Below, piece by piece: positions 11,073-19,481 of a stretch of 64,000 nucleotides of DNA (positions within the stretch are counted from its first letter, which is position 1; every line of letters starts with the position of its first letter). Below the pieces are notes generated by a model, which had not been told where the DNA came from, did no database searches, and saw only the letters and a program-made list of their open reading frames with translations. Position numbers and translations under genes: made by a program. Source of the DNA: Hydrogenovibrio halophilus DSM 15072 (GTDB taxonomy: Bacteria; Pseudomonadota; Gammaproteobacteria; Thiomicrospirales; Thiomicrospiraceae); the NCBI RefSeq assembly GCF_000384235.1, contig NZ_KB913033.1, positions 124,001 to 188,000 of the forward strand, read 5' to 3'.

Positions 11073-12011
11073 TTGATAGAGTTGTTTTTAAATATAAATA
11101 CGCAGAGAATTACTATCAAACTTCCTGCTTCTTCGCAAAAAAACGGCAAAGTTTTTATCCCTCAGCGGGGTTACGGGCTGATCATTCTGGTTGCCGTCCT
11201 CTTAACAATCAGCCTCAGCACCATCGGCATACAAACGCTTTCCAGCAGCACAAACGCACTTCAATTGCGCACAACCTTGAAAAATCAACAGGCACTGGAA
11301 GAAGCCGGTCGACAACTGGAAATATTTTTGCACGCCATCCCGGAAATTTACGCCACCGATTCCAATGAAAACTTCTATGCGCCCAACCGGGTTCCCGGCC
11401 CAGGTTATTTACCATGCCCGGACACCAACCAAAATCAACAGTCCAACGCGCCTTGTGGACAGGGACAATTCTTTGTCTGGGGGCGCTTGCCCGTCCGAAT
11501 CGCCTCCCGCCATATTCACTTCGTGCCGAGACCGGCTTCCACACCCGTAATCTGGTACGCCGTAGACAGCCGCTACGTCATACAAAACACCGACTTCAAC
11601 AACCCACCCACCAAGCGCTACAGCCCGTTGAACCCCGACAACCCCGGCGATGGGCGACTGGCACTGGGCAACCAGACCGACCTTGTGGCATTGCTGTTTA
11701 TCACAGACGAAACCATGCCGACCGGCGCCTCCGACCTAAGCCTTCACAGCCACCCTCACTTACCGGACATAACAACACCAACATTTGTTCGGAAAGCCGG
11801 ACAATTCTGGGTCCTCACTCATAACCGATGGCAACGGTTAATCACACAACGAGCGGCCCAAGCCAAAGGACTTTGCACCAAACCCGATTCGGAACCGGGC
11901 TGGTTCAATCGCTGCACAAACGCCCAGGACCCAACGCCAGACTGTCCCGCCCCGGCAGGGTCTGATCCGTCAAATCCCATTGGCAATAACTGGCGGGAAT
12001 CGCTATGCTGA
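11073..12011 (+). CDS. PilX-like minor pilin/pseudopilin, first gene of an operon
   Basis: This protein of up to 312 residues has one N-terminal membrane helix (RGYGLIILVAVLLTISLSTI) followed by a helical stem and a secreted domain. It lacks the GFTLxE prepilin site, as PilX- or GspK-type minor pilins often do. It shares with the neighbouring prepilins the motif GYLPCPDTNxNxxxN followed by a Cys and a G(x)LP segment. The start is uncertain: the only in-frame starts before the helix are TTG codons at 11073 and 11082, neither with a clear ribosome-binding site. Its stop overlaps the next gene's start, so the two are translationally coupled. It probably initiates or caps a pilus-like fibre. Confidence 0.6.
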   Translation: MIELFLNINTQRITIKLPASSQKNGKVFIPQRGYGLIILVAVLLTISLSTIGIQTLSSSTNALQLRTTLKNQQALEEAGRQLEIFLHAIPEIYATDSNENFYAPNRVPGPGYLPCPDTNQNQQSNAPCGQGQFFVWGRLPVRIASRHIHFVPRPASTPVIWYAVDSRYVIQNTDFNNPPTKRYSPLNPDNPGDGRLALGNQTDLVALLFITDETMPTGASDLSLHSHPHLPDITTPTFVRKAGQFWVLTHNRWQRLITQRAAQAKGLCTKPDSEPGWFNRCTNAQDPTPDCPAPAGSDPSNPIGNNWRESLC

Positions 12012-12856
12012 AATCGGTGAATCAAGGGTTTACATTACTGGAATTGATGGTGGTTTTGACCGTGCTGTCCATTCTTCTGGTCCCTGCCATGGGCATCAAA
12101 CACAGCTTTTATCACTACGAAAAATCAGTGGAAAACCGGGAAAAACTTTTGGAAATCAAACGCGCCCTGAAAACCTTTATCCAAATCAATGGCTATCTGC
12201 CCTGCCCCGATACCAGTGGCAACGGCCAACAAAATCGCATCAGCAACAAGCGTTGCAGGGATGATCAGGGGCAACTGCCCTACCTGGATTTGCAAGCACC
12301 CGCGAGAGACGTGTATGGCAACCCATTTCTGTATGCGGCCAACACCAATGCAGACAACACAGACATTTTAGAGGCATGCACATCGGCCAGCCTCTTTGGT
12401 CATGCCGGAGAGGTCACCAACCAATGGCAACAATGCAATACCACCGAAAAAAATTTTTGCAAACTTTCGCAATGCCAACACGCTTGCGATGGCACCTGCA
12501 AACATCACGAGAAAACACGAAACAAACCGCCATACATTCGCACTCTCACACCGCCACGAGGCATGACTTCGGCACTGAATGGCGCACTCAGAGTCTGTGG
12601 CAACGAAGCCACTGACTGCAAAAACAAAACCCCTCTCAGCAAAGTCGATGGCAACCTGCTACCCGTCGTGATCGTCAGTTTCGGGCAAGGGGGCGACCAA
12701 ACCTGGCAGGACTGCGACAACGCCTTTGAGAGCGAACAACTCAACTGCAATGGCAAGCGGTACTTCCACCAGAAAACCCTAAGCGACCAATTCCGTCATC
12801 AACTCACCTGGCTAACCACCCCGGAAGTCAAAACGCTCATTAACACCCATTGGTAA
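12005..12856 (+). CDS. Type IV prepilin-like minor pilin with PCPD motif
   Basis: This 283-residue protein has a short leader and the prepilin site QGFTLLELMVVL, so it should be cut after Gly and N-methylated by a PilD-type peptidase. The secreted part has GYLPCPDTSGNGQQN and a Cys-rich stretch (about 120-165: ATNxW, CQHACDGTCKHH). It ends with a block shared with the minus-strand prepilins: VIVSFGQGGDQTW, SEQLNCNG and LTWLTTPEVK. The start overlaps the previous gene by 7 bp, with CGGGAA before it. The stop is 4 bp before a copy of the ACCAGGCCTGGT palindrome. The two-gene operon looks like a reduced relative of the minus-strand trio at 13.5-17.3 kb. Confidence 0.7.
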   Translation: MLKSVNQGFTLLELMVVLTVLSILLVPAMGIKHSFYHYEKSVENREKLLEIKRALKTFIQINGYLPCPDTSGNGQQNRISNKRCRDDQGQLPYLDLQAPARDVYGNPFLYAANTNADNTDILEACTSASLFGHAGEVTNQWQQCNTTEKNFCKLSQCQHACDGTCKHHEKTRNKPPYIRTLTPPRGMTSALNGALRVCGNEATDCKNKTPLSKVDGNLLPVVIVSFGQGGDQTWQDCDNAFESEQLNCNGKRYFHQKTLSDQFRHQLTWLTTPEVKTLINTHW

Positions 12857-12860
12857 TGTA

Positions 12861-12872
12861 ACCAGGCCTGGT
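12861..12872. repeat. ACCAGGCCTGGT palindrome, perfect
   Basis: Lies 4 bp after the stop codon at 12856 and just before the repeat array. Confidence 0.85.
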
Positions 12873-12883
12873 AATCGACCGAC

Positions 12884-13502
12884 CGCCACCTGTCATCCCG
12901 ACCGAAAACACCCTGTCATCCCGACCGAAGCGGAGGGATCTTGCAAATACCGCTTAATAGCGCGGCGGGCCTTTAAAGATCCTTCGGCTTCGCTCAGGAT
13001 GACATACGATTGGACCATTGCCACCCTGCCATCGCGACCGGAACACTCTGTCACCCTAACCGCCTCCCTATCATCCCGGCCAAACACACTTGTCATCCCA
13101 ACCGACCGCCACCTGTCATCCCGACCGAAGCGGAGGGATCTCTCAAACACCGCTTGGTAGTGCGACGGGCCTTTAAAGATCCTTCGGCTTCGCTCAGGAT
13201 GACATACGATTGGACCGTTGGTACACTACCATCGCGACCGGAACACTCTGTCATTCCAATCGCCCCTATCATCCCGACCGAACACACTTGCCATCCTAAC
13301 CGACCGCCACCTGTCATCCCGACCGGAGCGGAGGGATCTCTCAAACACCGCTTGGTAGCGCGGCGAACCTTTAAAGATCCTTCGGCTTCGCTCAGGATGA
13401 CATACGATTGGACCATTGGCACCCTGCCATCGCGACCGGAACACTCTGTCATACCGACCGAACAAACCTGTCATCCCGACCGGAGCGGAGGGATCTTTCA
13501 AG
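12884..13502. repeat. Tandem array of an inverted-repeat intergenic element (about 200-bp period)
   Basis: Three near-identical units of about 200, 198 and 150 bp plus a partial fourth. Each unit holds a left arm GTCATCCCGACCGAAGCGGA and GGATCT, a variable middle with CCGCTT(G/A)(G/A)TAGCG, and an inverted right arm (GATCCTTCGGCTTCGCTCAG, GATGACA), followed by a spacer with ACGATTGGACC and CGCGACCGGAACACTC. The arms are imperfect inverted copies of about 27 bp. Open frames through it only translate the repeat and are not genes. It fills the 658-bp gap between two convergent prepilin operons. Confidence 0.9.
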
Positions 13503-13514
13503 GCATGGCTCGTC

Positions 13515-15239
13515 TTAATTCAAACGCTCAATATCAAATTCATAAAAGTAACTGTCAGGGCTGGACCAAGTTCGAAACCCGGTAAACAGCTTTCGATCAC
13601 TACCGAATTCGTCTTTCGGATCCAACGTATGTGTCTGGGTAAAATCAAACCGCGGACGCCAGTTACCGTAATAATCAACCATATCATAGACCGTCACTGT
13701 CACTTGGCGCTGAAGCATGGATTCGGCATCACTGTCATCCTCCGTTGGCGTCACGCCTGTTACTTTGATCGTCATTTTGTGAATCTCTTCCCACCAGTCA
13801 GGATCATTGTCCTTATCGGGGATACCGCCATCATTTGGTTCATCACCCGAGCCGGGACGTGTGTTGTATCGATAATAAGCGCCGTCATAAGGCCCATCAT
13901 CGCTTTCTTCATTTTCGCCTTCTTTCCAATCACGTAACAAAATGCTGCTTTCATTCTCAGCCGCACCACTGTAGCCGCGATTAAACTGGGTGACATACCC
14001 GCGATCCACCACCGCATTCTCAGGCTCATCTGCTTCCAGCAACGTATCAAAAAAAACACCGTAGCCACCAGAGTCACCCTCACCCAATTCAACAACACTG
14101 TGCAGAATGTATTCATCCGTTCCTTCAGGTATTTCGATAAACAATGCCCGTTCGCCATTCTGCGTCTGGGTCAGAACGGTCACCTCTTCGGTATCGCCGT
14201 CACTGTTGACGGTAATGGTTCGGCGTTCAATCTCATCACCTGAATCCGTGGCAACCTCCCAACCACTTTGGCCACCAGTGCGATCCAACCCCCCTGTTGA
14301 CGGGGAATTCAGAAAATCCTCAATGCCTTGGGAAGTCTTAAAATCATTTCTGGATGAATAAGTGGGCTCGGAAGGTCGCTTTCCCATACCCAAAAGCTTT
14401 TTCACTTCATAGGCCGAAACCCAGATCATGGCGTCATCAAAACCGTCTTTGCTCTGCTGGGCATTGTGTAAAAGACGGGCCCGCTCAACATCGGCAATCT
14501 TCCCGGCTGGTGCATGATTGCAATTGAGTTTTTCTGCCTCGCTATCGAGCGAACCCGGGCAAGCGGGAACACCGTTTACAGGAACCGAAGAAGCACCGCC
14601 TTTCCAGGTTTGATCACTGTTGGCCCCAAACGAAACCACTGTCGCAATCATGGAACTGGCTTCATAAGATGGGTTTTTCTGACAGGAATTCGGATCAGAG
14701 GGCGGCACATCGGGCACAGACCGATCACAAACAAAAATCAACCCCTCTCCAACATCGGTTGCTGTGGGGGGCGTATCCAGCGCAAAATAAGGGGCCTGGT
14801 CAAAAGGGTCAGTATTGTCTTTGGGCCGACCAAAATAGCTGCCGGAGGAAGAAGATAGCGTTGCGCCACTCTTGTTTGTTGAATCTGCGACTGTCACATA
14901 ATAAAACCGTTCGCCATACGCATTGCGAGCATGGGTTTTTAACGTCTGGTAGGGCAAATACCCTTCATTGGCCTCACAGTGCTGCTGACCAGTACCAATT
15001 TCAGGATTTTCTTTTCCATCTTTATTCGAATCCGGGCATGGCAAAGTACGATAACGCGCCACATAAGCCATGATCGACGCCTTGATGTCCGCCAGTTTCT
15101 GCTGGTCTTCCACATATTTAGCGCTGGATCGTGGACCATCGAACATGCGTAACATCCCAACAGTGACAAAGCCTATAATGACCAGAACCACTGCCAATTC
15201 AACGAGAGTGAATCCATTTCGTTTTTTTGAATTAATCAT
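13515..15239 (-). CDS. Large type IV prepilin-like protein with long C-terminal beta-rich domain
   Basis: 574 residues if started at the ATG at 15239, which gives the leader MINSKKRNGFTLVELAVVLV with a standard prepilin cleavage site. A farther upstream start would put a long hydrophobic stretch before the leader and is unlikely. The pilin part shows LPCPDSNKDGKEN, SFGANSDQTW, EKLNCNH and FDDAMIWVSAYEVKKLL, shared with the neighbours. From about residue 300 it continues into a unique domain of about 250 residues, rich in aromatic and acidic residues and predicted beta. This is several times larger than a normal minor pilin tail and resembles a lectin- or ConA-like adhesin tip by composition only. 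It overlaps the upstream gene by 8 bp and is the last gene of the trio. Confidence 0.7.
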   Translation of the reverse strand: MINSKKRNGFTLVELAVVLVIIGFVTVGMLRMFDGPRSSAKYVEDQQKLADIKASIMAYVARYRTLPCPDSNKDGKENPEIGTGQQHCEANEGYLPYQTLKTHARNAYGERFYYVTVADSTNKSGATLSSSSGSYFGRPKDNTDPFDQAPYFALDTPPTATDVGEGLIFVCDRSVPDVPPSDPNSCQKNPSYEASSMIATVVSFGANSDQTWKGGASSVPVNGVPACPGSLDSEAEKLNCNHAPAGKIADVERARLLHNAQQSKDGFDDAMIWVSAYEVKKLLGMGKRPSEPTYSSRNDFKTSQGIEDFLNSPSTGGLDRTGGQSGWEVATDSGDEIERRTITVNSDGDTEEVTVLTQTQNGERALFIEIPEGTDEYILHSVVELGEGDSGGYGVFFDTLLEADEPENAVVDRGYVTQFNRGYSGAAENESSILLRDWKEGENEESDDGPYDGAYYRYNTRPGSGDEPNDGGIPDKDNDPDWWEEIHKMTIKVTGVTPTEDDSDAESMLQRQVTVTVYDMVDYYGNWRPRFDFTQTHTLDPKDEFGSDRKLFTGFRTWSSPDSYFYEFDIERLN

Positions 15240-16596
15240 CGCAGTTTTGCACACAATTCCAATCATCACCATCTTTTTCATACACTCTAACACTTGAAGA
15301 GATAGAACCATTCATATCCGCTAACGTTTCACTTTCCAAGTAAACTTCATTGTTTAGTCCTGAAGATACTATGGAATAGTCAACAGACTCACCCACGTAG
15401 ATTTCATTGTCGCTACCAGATAAAGTAATTGGAGAATCAACGCTACCTTCAATCCGGATTAAGTTTTTATTTCCACTTACTTCCAAATCAGCTTTAAGAT
15501 CACTGGAAAGCTCCAATTTATTATCATTACTGTTAATTTTTATAGGGGTATATTTACCGGAATTCCCTGGCCCTGAGTTACCCATTTCATTTATTCGAAC
15601 AGTATTTTCTCCACCCTCCAAATTTAAAGGACTGTTTCCTTCAAGGTCTAATTCTCCTATATCGACAACTTCATTACCTTTAATTTTATTACTCTGATTC
15701 ACATATTCCTCAACATATCGGGCATCTTCTACCTCAAACTCTTCATCAGGTAAAGATGACAGGGGATACCCTCCACCACCTCCACCTCCACCTCCACCTC
15801 CGCTGGAACCATCAGGCAAAACACCGGGAGTAAAACGTTTTATTTCCAAAGCCGTCAACCAAATCAACGCATCATCAAAAAAATCATTGTCCTGGCGGCT
15901 TTGTTGGCCACGAATAAATGGATCAGAACCTCCGGCGAATAAAGCTTCACAATTGGCTTTTTCATCACCATCAAAGACGCTGCAATCACCTGCATCATCG
16001 GCATTTATGTGATTGGACCCCATTGATAAAACAATCAATGGCGCAGTACCTTCCCAGTCCCCAGATGAATTTTTATGGCCCATTAAATATTTATCACCTG
16101 CATCCTTAATCAAATAGTTTCCGTCACCGCTTTCAGAGGCTGTAGGTTCTGTGGTAATTTCAAAATGTGGAGCACCTGTTTCATTATTAAAATAACTCGC
16201 AGATTCAGGGTGCGTAAGCAAACTGATTGCTTCACTGTTCACAACATATTGATAAGAGTGACCCCATGGATTTTTTGAATGAGTCCCCAAATCCGCAAAA
16301 GGAAGCTCATCACTTGAGGACGTACAAGAGTTGTCACCATCTCGATTTTCCCGGCCATCACCATCCGTATCCGGACATGGCAAATACCCATTCACGGCGA
16401 CAAAACTCAACAAGGCCTCTTTGATGTCTTTCAGCTGTCGCTCGTCCTGTTTAAAGTCCGCGCTGTCGCGAAACGCACCGAGCCCACCGAGGATACCGGC
16501 TGTCAGAAACCCGAGAATCGCCAGTACGATGGCGATTTCGACCAGCGTAAAACCATTTTGGCGGTGCGTTCTAGGCGCATAAGTAAAGGGTTTCAT
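15232..16596 (-). CDS. Prepilin-like protein with poly-Gly linker and Asn-rich repetitive beta domain
   Basis: The 454 residues begin with a 15-residue leader and NGFTLVEIAIVLAILGFL, a class III-type prepilin signal. The first 255 residues are like the other PCPD prepilins (YLPCPDTDGDGREN, EKANCEALF, FFDDALIWLTALEIKRF). An uninterrupted run of about 11 Gly (DNA 15773-15805, hexamer repeats) then links to a low-GC domain of about 180 residues. That domain carries recurring NxI/L and GxxN patterns (such as SGNKNLIRIEG, SGSDNEIYVG, SGLNNEVYLES), as in right-handed beta-helix surface proteins. The C-terminus ends with a Cys pair. GC falls from about 50% at the head to about 30-40% in this tail, suggesting domain acquisition. 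Confidence 0.7.
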   Translation of the reverse strand: MKPFTYAPRTHRQNGFTLVEIAIVLAILGFLTAGILGGLGAFRDSADFKQDERQLKDIKEALLSFVAVNGYLPCPDTDGDGRENRDGDNSCTSSSDELPFADLGTHSKNPWGHSYQYVVNSEAISLLTHPESASYFNNETGAPHFEITTEPTASESGDGNYLIKDAGDKYLMGHKNSSGDWEGTAPLIVLSMGSNHINADDAGDCSVFDGDEKANCEALFAGGSDPFIRGQQSRQDNDFFDDALIWLTALEIKRFTPGVLPDGSSGGGGGGGGGGGYPLSSLPDEEFEVEDARYVEEYVNQSNKIKGNEVVDIGELDLEGNSPLNLEGGENTVRINEMGNSGPGNSGKYTPIKINSNDNKLELSSDLKADLEVSGNKNLIRIEGSVDSPITLSGSDNEIYVGESVDYSIVSSGLNNEVYLESETLADMNGSISSSVRVYEKDGDDWNCVQNCDD

Positions 16597-16619
16597 AGCG
16601 ATATTCCTTTTGATTGATC

Positions 16620-16631
16620 ACCAGGCCTGGT
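16620..16631. repeat. ACCAGGCCTGGT palindrome, perfect
   Basis: Lies in the 38-bp gap between two prepilin operon genes, 4 bp after the stop at 16635 on the minus strand. Confidence 0.85.
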
Positions 16632-16634
16632 CAT

Positions 16635-17252
16635 TCAGCAACCTAATTCGTTTCTATAAACATAGACTGTCGGTGTTGTTGCATTAGTAGGGCATTGCGT
16701 CAATGAAGAAACATTTCCTTCTTTCACCCAACAAATCTTTAAAAGCAAATTTGGTAAAGAAGAACCACAAACCTTGCTGTCCGAGGTGGCAAAAGACCCA
16801 TTGCTATCGCCCGAATCTTCATCACAAAGACTTATCGAGTTGCTATCGTAGTCAGCAATAAGTGGTTCATAAAAAATTCGGTTTTTATAAGGTTTGAACT
16901 GTGTAAACCCGGTTTCCTCATAACCTTTAAAATCGTTTTCAGAATCCGGGAAAAACAGATAACCTGAATGACTTTGATTATCTGCATCGGCACAAAACAA
17001 CCCAGGATACTTCGCAAACAGAATCATCTGAGTCTTCAGATCATTCAACCGCTGTTCAATCTTCTGGTACTGATCCCGCTGCATCTCATTCGATGTTTCC
17101 ATTGAAGCGTGATACAAAAACGGCGTGGCCATCATAATCAGCAACATCATCGCCATCAGCAGAACATAGCCCTGTTGCTTTGAGTAAGCCCTTGTTCTGT
17201 CGGGCAAATACAAAGGGCCTGCTTCCGTTTTTTTTAAGTGTCGCTGATTCAT
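16635..17252 (-). CDS. PilX-like minor pilin, first gene of the minus-strand trio
   Basis: A protein of about 205 residues with a basic N-terminus and one membrane helix (QQGYVLLMAMMLLIMMATPFLYHASME), then a coiled stem and a Cys-containing domain. There is no GFTLxE site, like the first gene of the plus-strand operon at 11.07 kb. This suggests that both operons are built on the same plan: a PilX-like protein, then PCPD prepilins. I use the ATG at 17252; a GTG two codons upstream is possible. The helix and stem (METSNEMQRDQYQKIEQRLN) are well formed, but the soluble part matches nothing I recognise. It is 38 bp upstream of the next prepilin and likely shares its transcript. Confidence 0.6.
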   Translation of the reverse strand: MNQRHLKKTEAGPLYLPDRTRAYSKQQGYVLLMAMMLLIMMATPFLYHASMETSNEMQRDQYQKIEQRLNDLKTQMILFAKYPGLFCADADNQSHSGYLFFPDSENDFKGYEETGFTQFKPYKNRIFYEPLIADYDSNSISLCDEDSGDSNGSFATSDSKVCGSSLPNLLLKICWVKEGNVSSLTQCPTNATTPTVYVYRNELGC

Positions 17253-17352
17253 GCTCACCGCTGATGATTGAAATTCCTTATCAAATCTTACTCTTAAACC
17301 CCAAAGTTGTCACCCAACCATGCGACTTCATCAGCAAATCCATTTATAACGC

Positions 17353-17947
17353 TGTCGTCCTGAGCGAAGCCGAAGGATCTCCCAAACACCGCCGAGCTAC
17401 CAAGAAACCATGGAAAGATCCCTCCGCTCCGGTCGGGATGACAAAGAATTCAGGGCGAAGATAACTGCTTATGATGCCTTCCTAGCAAAAAAACCTGTCA
17501 TCCTGTGCGAAAAAAAACTGCCATCCCGAGCAAAAAAAAACTGTCATCCTGTGCGAAAATACTCTGTCATCCTGAGCGAAGCCGAAGGATCTCCCAAACA
17601 CCGCCGAGCTACCAACCGGCCATTGAAAGATCCCTCCGCTCCGGTCGGGATGACAAAGAATTCAGGGCGAAGATAACTGCTTATGATGCCTTCCTAGCAA
17701 AAAAACCTGTCATCCTGTGCGAAAAAAAACTGCCATCCCGAGCAAAAAAAAACTGTCATCCTGTGCGAAAATACTCTGTCATCCTGAGCGAAGCCGAAGG
17801 ATCTCCCAAACACCGCCGAGCTACCAAGCAACCACTGAAAGATCCCTCCGCTCCGGTCGGGATGACAAAGAATTCAGGGCGAAGATAACTGCTTATGATG
17901 CCTTCCTAGCAAAAAACCTGTCATCCTGAGCGAAGCCGAAGGATCTC
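17353..17947. repeat. Tandem array of inverted-repeat element (212-bp period)
   Basis: Three units of exactly 212 bp (phase marker TGAGCGAAGC at 17361, 17573, 17785) and a partial fourth at about 17919-17947. Each unit has the inverted pair GTCATCCTGAGCGAAGCCGA / TCCGGTCGGGATGACA around CACCGCCGAGCTACCAA. A spacer follows with three short copies of (G/C)TGTCATCC(T)GTGCGAAAA-like sequence. The units are almost identical, so the amplification is recent. No gene is present in the 840-bp gap 17253-18092. Confidence 0.9.
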
Positions 17948-18058
17948 CAATTGCCCCGAACAGACGATATTGTAACTTTTTTCACCGAAAACGATTGCGT
18001 TCGCTCAATATCTTATTAAAATAACAAGGGAATCATTCAAGTGGCCTGAGCGATTTGA

Positions 18059-18070
18059 ACCAGGCCTGCT
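18059..18070. repeat. ACCAGGCCTGGT palindrome, one mismatch
   Basis: Ends in GCT instead of GGT. Located 23 bp upstream of the pilin start at 18093. Confidence 0.6.
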
Positions 18071-18092
18071 TTATAAAAAACAGGGAGATACC

Positions 18093-18650
18093 ATGCACTC
18101 TAACGAGAACAAAACAGAAACCAAGAAAAACCAAAAAGGCTTCACCCTCGTCGAAATCGCCATCGTACTGGTCATTATCGGCTTGCTTTTGGGCGGTGTG
18201 CTTAAGGGGCAGGAGTTGATTCAGAACTCGAAACTCAGCTCGGTCGTACAAGATTTTGAAGGCATCCAATCTGCTTATTATGCTTATCAGGACAGATTAG
18301 GTCGAGTGCCGCAAACAGATAGTGACGGCAACAGTGATCTTTCAAACTTCTGGGCTAATTTGCAATCTGAAGGCTTTATAAGCGGTGCTCAAGGCACTGC
18401 GGAGGCTGACAACGGGCCTAATCACAGCCTTGGTGGGGCTTTTGTATTTTACCCAGACGATACAACTGACGTTGGTGGAAGTACAGGTGTATTTTCAACA
18501 CCACAGATTTGTGCAACACAGTTACCTAACACAAATGATGATGATGTTGCTACACAGATTGACAGGAAGATTGATGACGGTAATTTAACGGATGGAAATA
18601 TTACAGAACTTACTGATGCAGACCCAGCTACATTGTGTATGAAGCTTTAA
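18093..18650 (+). CDS. Type IV pilin-like protein
   Basis: This 185-residue prepilin has leader plus site KGFTLVEIAIVLVIIGLLLGG, followed by GVLKGQELIQNSK and YYAYQDRLGRVPQTDSDGN. The C-terminal part carries ICATQLP, the acidic loop DRKIDDGNLTDGNI and a final Cys, giving a probable disulfide-bounded D-region. Its head is nearly the same at DNA level as the broken copy at 19137 and is shared with the pilins at 20745 and 22613. The tails differ and are poorer in GC. GGGAG lies 6 bases before the ATG. It is an isolated single-gene unit between repeat arrays. Confidence 0.8.
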   Translation: MHSNENKTETKKNQKGFTLVEIAIVLVIIGLLLGGVLKGQELIQNSKLSSVVQDFEGIQSAYYAYQDRLGRVPQTDSDGNSDLSNFWANLQSEGFISGAQGTAEADNGPNHSLGGAFVFYPDDTTDVGGSTGVFSTPQICATQLPNTNDDDVATQIDRKIDDGNLTDGNITELTDADPATLCMKL

Positions 18651-18730
18651 AAGCCCCCTCAATCGTACCCACGCTCCCGCGTGGGTACGCACACACAGTA
18701 AACGACACGACTCGACTATTTTAAGAAAAC

Positions 18731-18822
18731 AAGAAAGAAAAAGGACACCCATGTTTCTTTGCTTTCCTTCGGCTCTTTTCCTATACTGCATTTAACTTAA
18801 TCTTACTTCGGAGCCCTCATTA
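18731..18822 (+). repeat. Copy A of the RAYT leader (no coding part)
   Basis: About 90 bp nearly identical to the transposase leader at 19395-19481, starting at AAAGGACACCC and running to GGAGCCCTCATTA. The sequence leaves the homology exactly where the ATG would be. It is followed at once by a second, shorter AAAAAGGACACCC copy (about 18826-18860). The rest up to 19136 (about 275 bp) shows no gene I can support. Confidence 0.7.
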
Positions 18823-19136
18823 AGTAAGAAAAAAAGGACACCCATATTTCTTTTCCGTTCCTCTAACCACTGCCTCAAATTCCCGCTCCCCAAAATCGAT
18901 TTTCTAAAAAACTCCTGGCTACGAGTCAATCGACTGCAGCTGATTTCATCAGCTTTTGGGTCCATGCCTTCAAAACAGCAATCGACAGGCAAGCCACCAA
19001 AACCACGATCAGATTTCGCTACCGAACATAAAATCTTAAACATTTTTACGGATGATATATTGTGACAATCTCGCGCTTATGGTTTACAATCACACTAAAA
19101 ATCAGTAGTTAATCTTATCAAAACAAAGGACGATCC

Positions 19137-19292
19137 ATGCGTTCTGAAAACAACAAAGGCTTCACGCTTGTTGAAATCGCCATTGTACTGGTCATAATCG
19201 GATTGCTTATGGGCGGCGTTTTAAAAGAAAAAAAGGACACCCAAGTTTCTTTGCTTTTCCTCTCCTCTTTTTCTATACTGCTTTTAACTTAA
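19137..19292 (+). pseudogene. Broken pilin head interrupted by RAYT leader
   Basis: The first 30 codons (MRSENNKGFTLVEIAIVLVI... GGVLK) are a near copy of the pilin heads at 18093 and 20745. At 19227 the reading runs straight into the RAYT leader (GAAAAAAAGGACACC) and stops at 19292, leaving 51 codons. The original pilin tail is missing. It could still be translated as a short membrane peptide with a prepilin cleavage site. The junction suggests insertion or recombination at the AAAAGGACACCC boundary. Confidence 0.75.
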
Positions 19293-19313
19293 TCTTATTT
19301 CGGAGTCCTCGTT

Positions 19314-19394
19314 ATGACCCGTGCCCGTGATTCGCAAATCAATCTTTCTGAAACCCCTTGGTATCATCTGGTTAATCGTTGTGTTCGCCGATAA
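19314..19394 (+). pseudogene. Truncated RAYT transposase head
   Basis: 26 codons (MTRARDSQINLSETPWYHLV, NRCVRR) that match the start of the full transposase at 19482 at about 93% DNA identity by eye. A stop comes at 19392, where another AAAAAGAAAAGGACACCC leader begins. The truncation point is directly at a leader boundary. Confidence 0.8.
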
Positions 19395-19481
19395 AAAGAA
19401 AAGGACACCCATGTTTCTTTGCTTTCCTTCGGCTCTTTTCCTATACTGCATTTAACTTAATCTTACTTCGGAGCCCTCATT
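19395..19481 (+). repeat. Leader of the intact RAYT gene (copy D)
   Basis: Same sequence as copy A at 18731-18822. A further diverged copy (C) spans about 19227-19313. It contains CTATACTGC and CGGAGCCCTCATT, which supplies the ribosome-binding site (CGGAG) for the transposase. Confidence 0.75.

Noticed and set aside
13010-13585. Open frame of 191 codons with repeating Pro-rich peptide
   Set aside because: It is the translation of the 200-bp tandem repeat. The same DNA is open in several frames on both strands, and identical peptides recur at each unit.
17410-17929. Open frames of 88-127 codons in the 17.4-17.9 kb array
   Set aside because: They follow the repeat unit exactly (same 70-codon block repeated) and have no ribosome-binding site.
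17353-17947. Array with regular spacing that could be taken for CRISPR
   Set aside because: Units are 212 bp with near-identical spacers, no short direct repeats with unique spacers and no cas genes.
18792-19043. 83-codon minus-strand frame near the RAYT leaders
   Set aside because: It reads through a leader copy in reverse, and the same end peptide appears antisense to the intact leader. No independent support.
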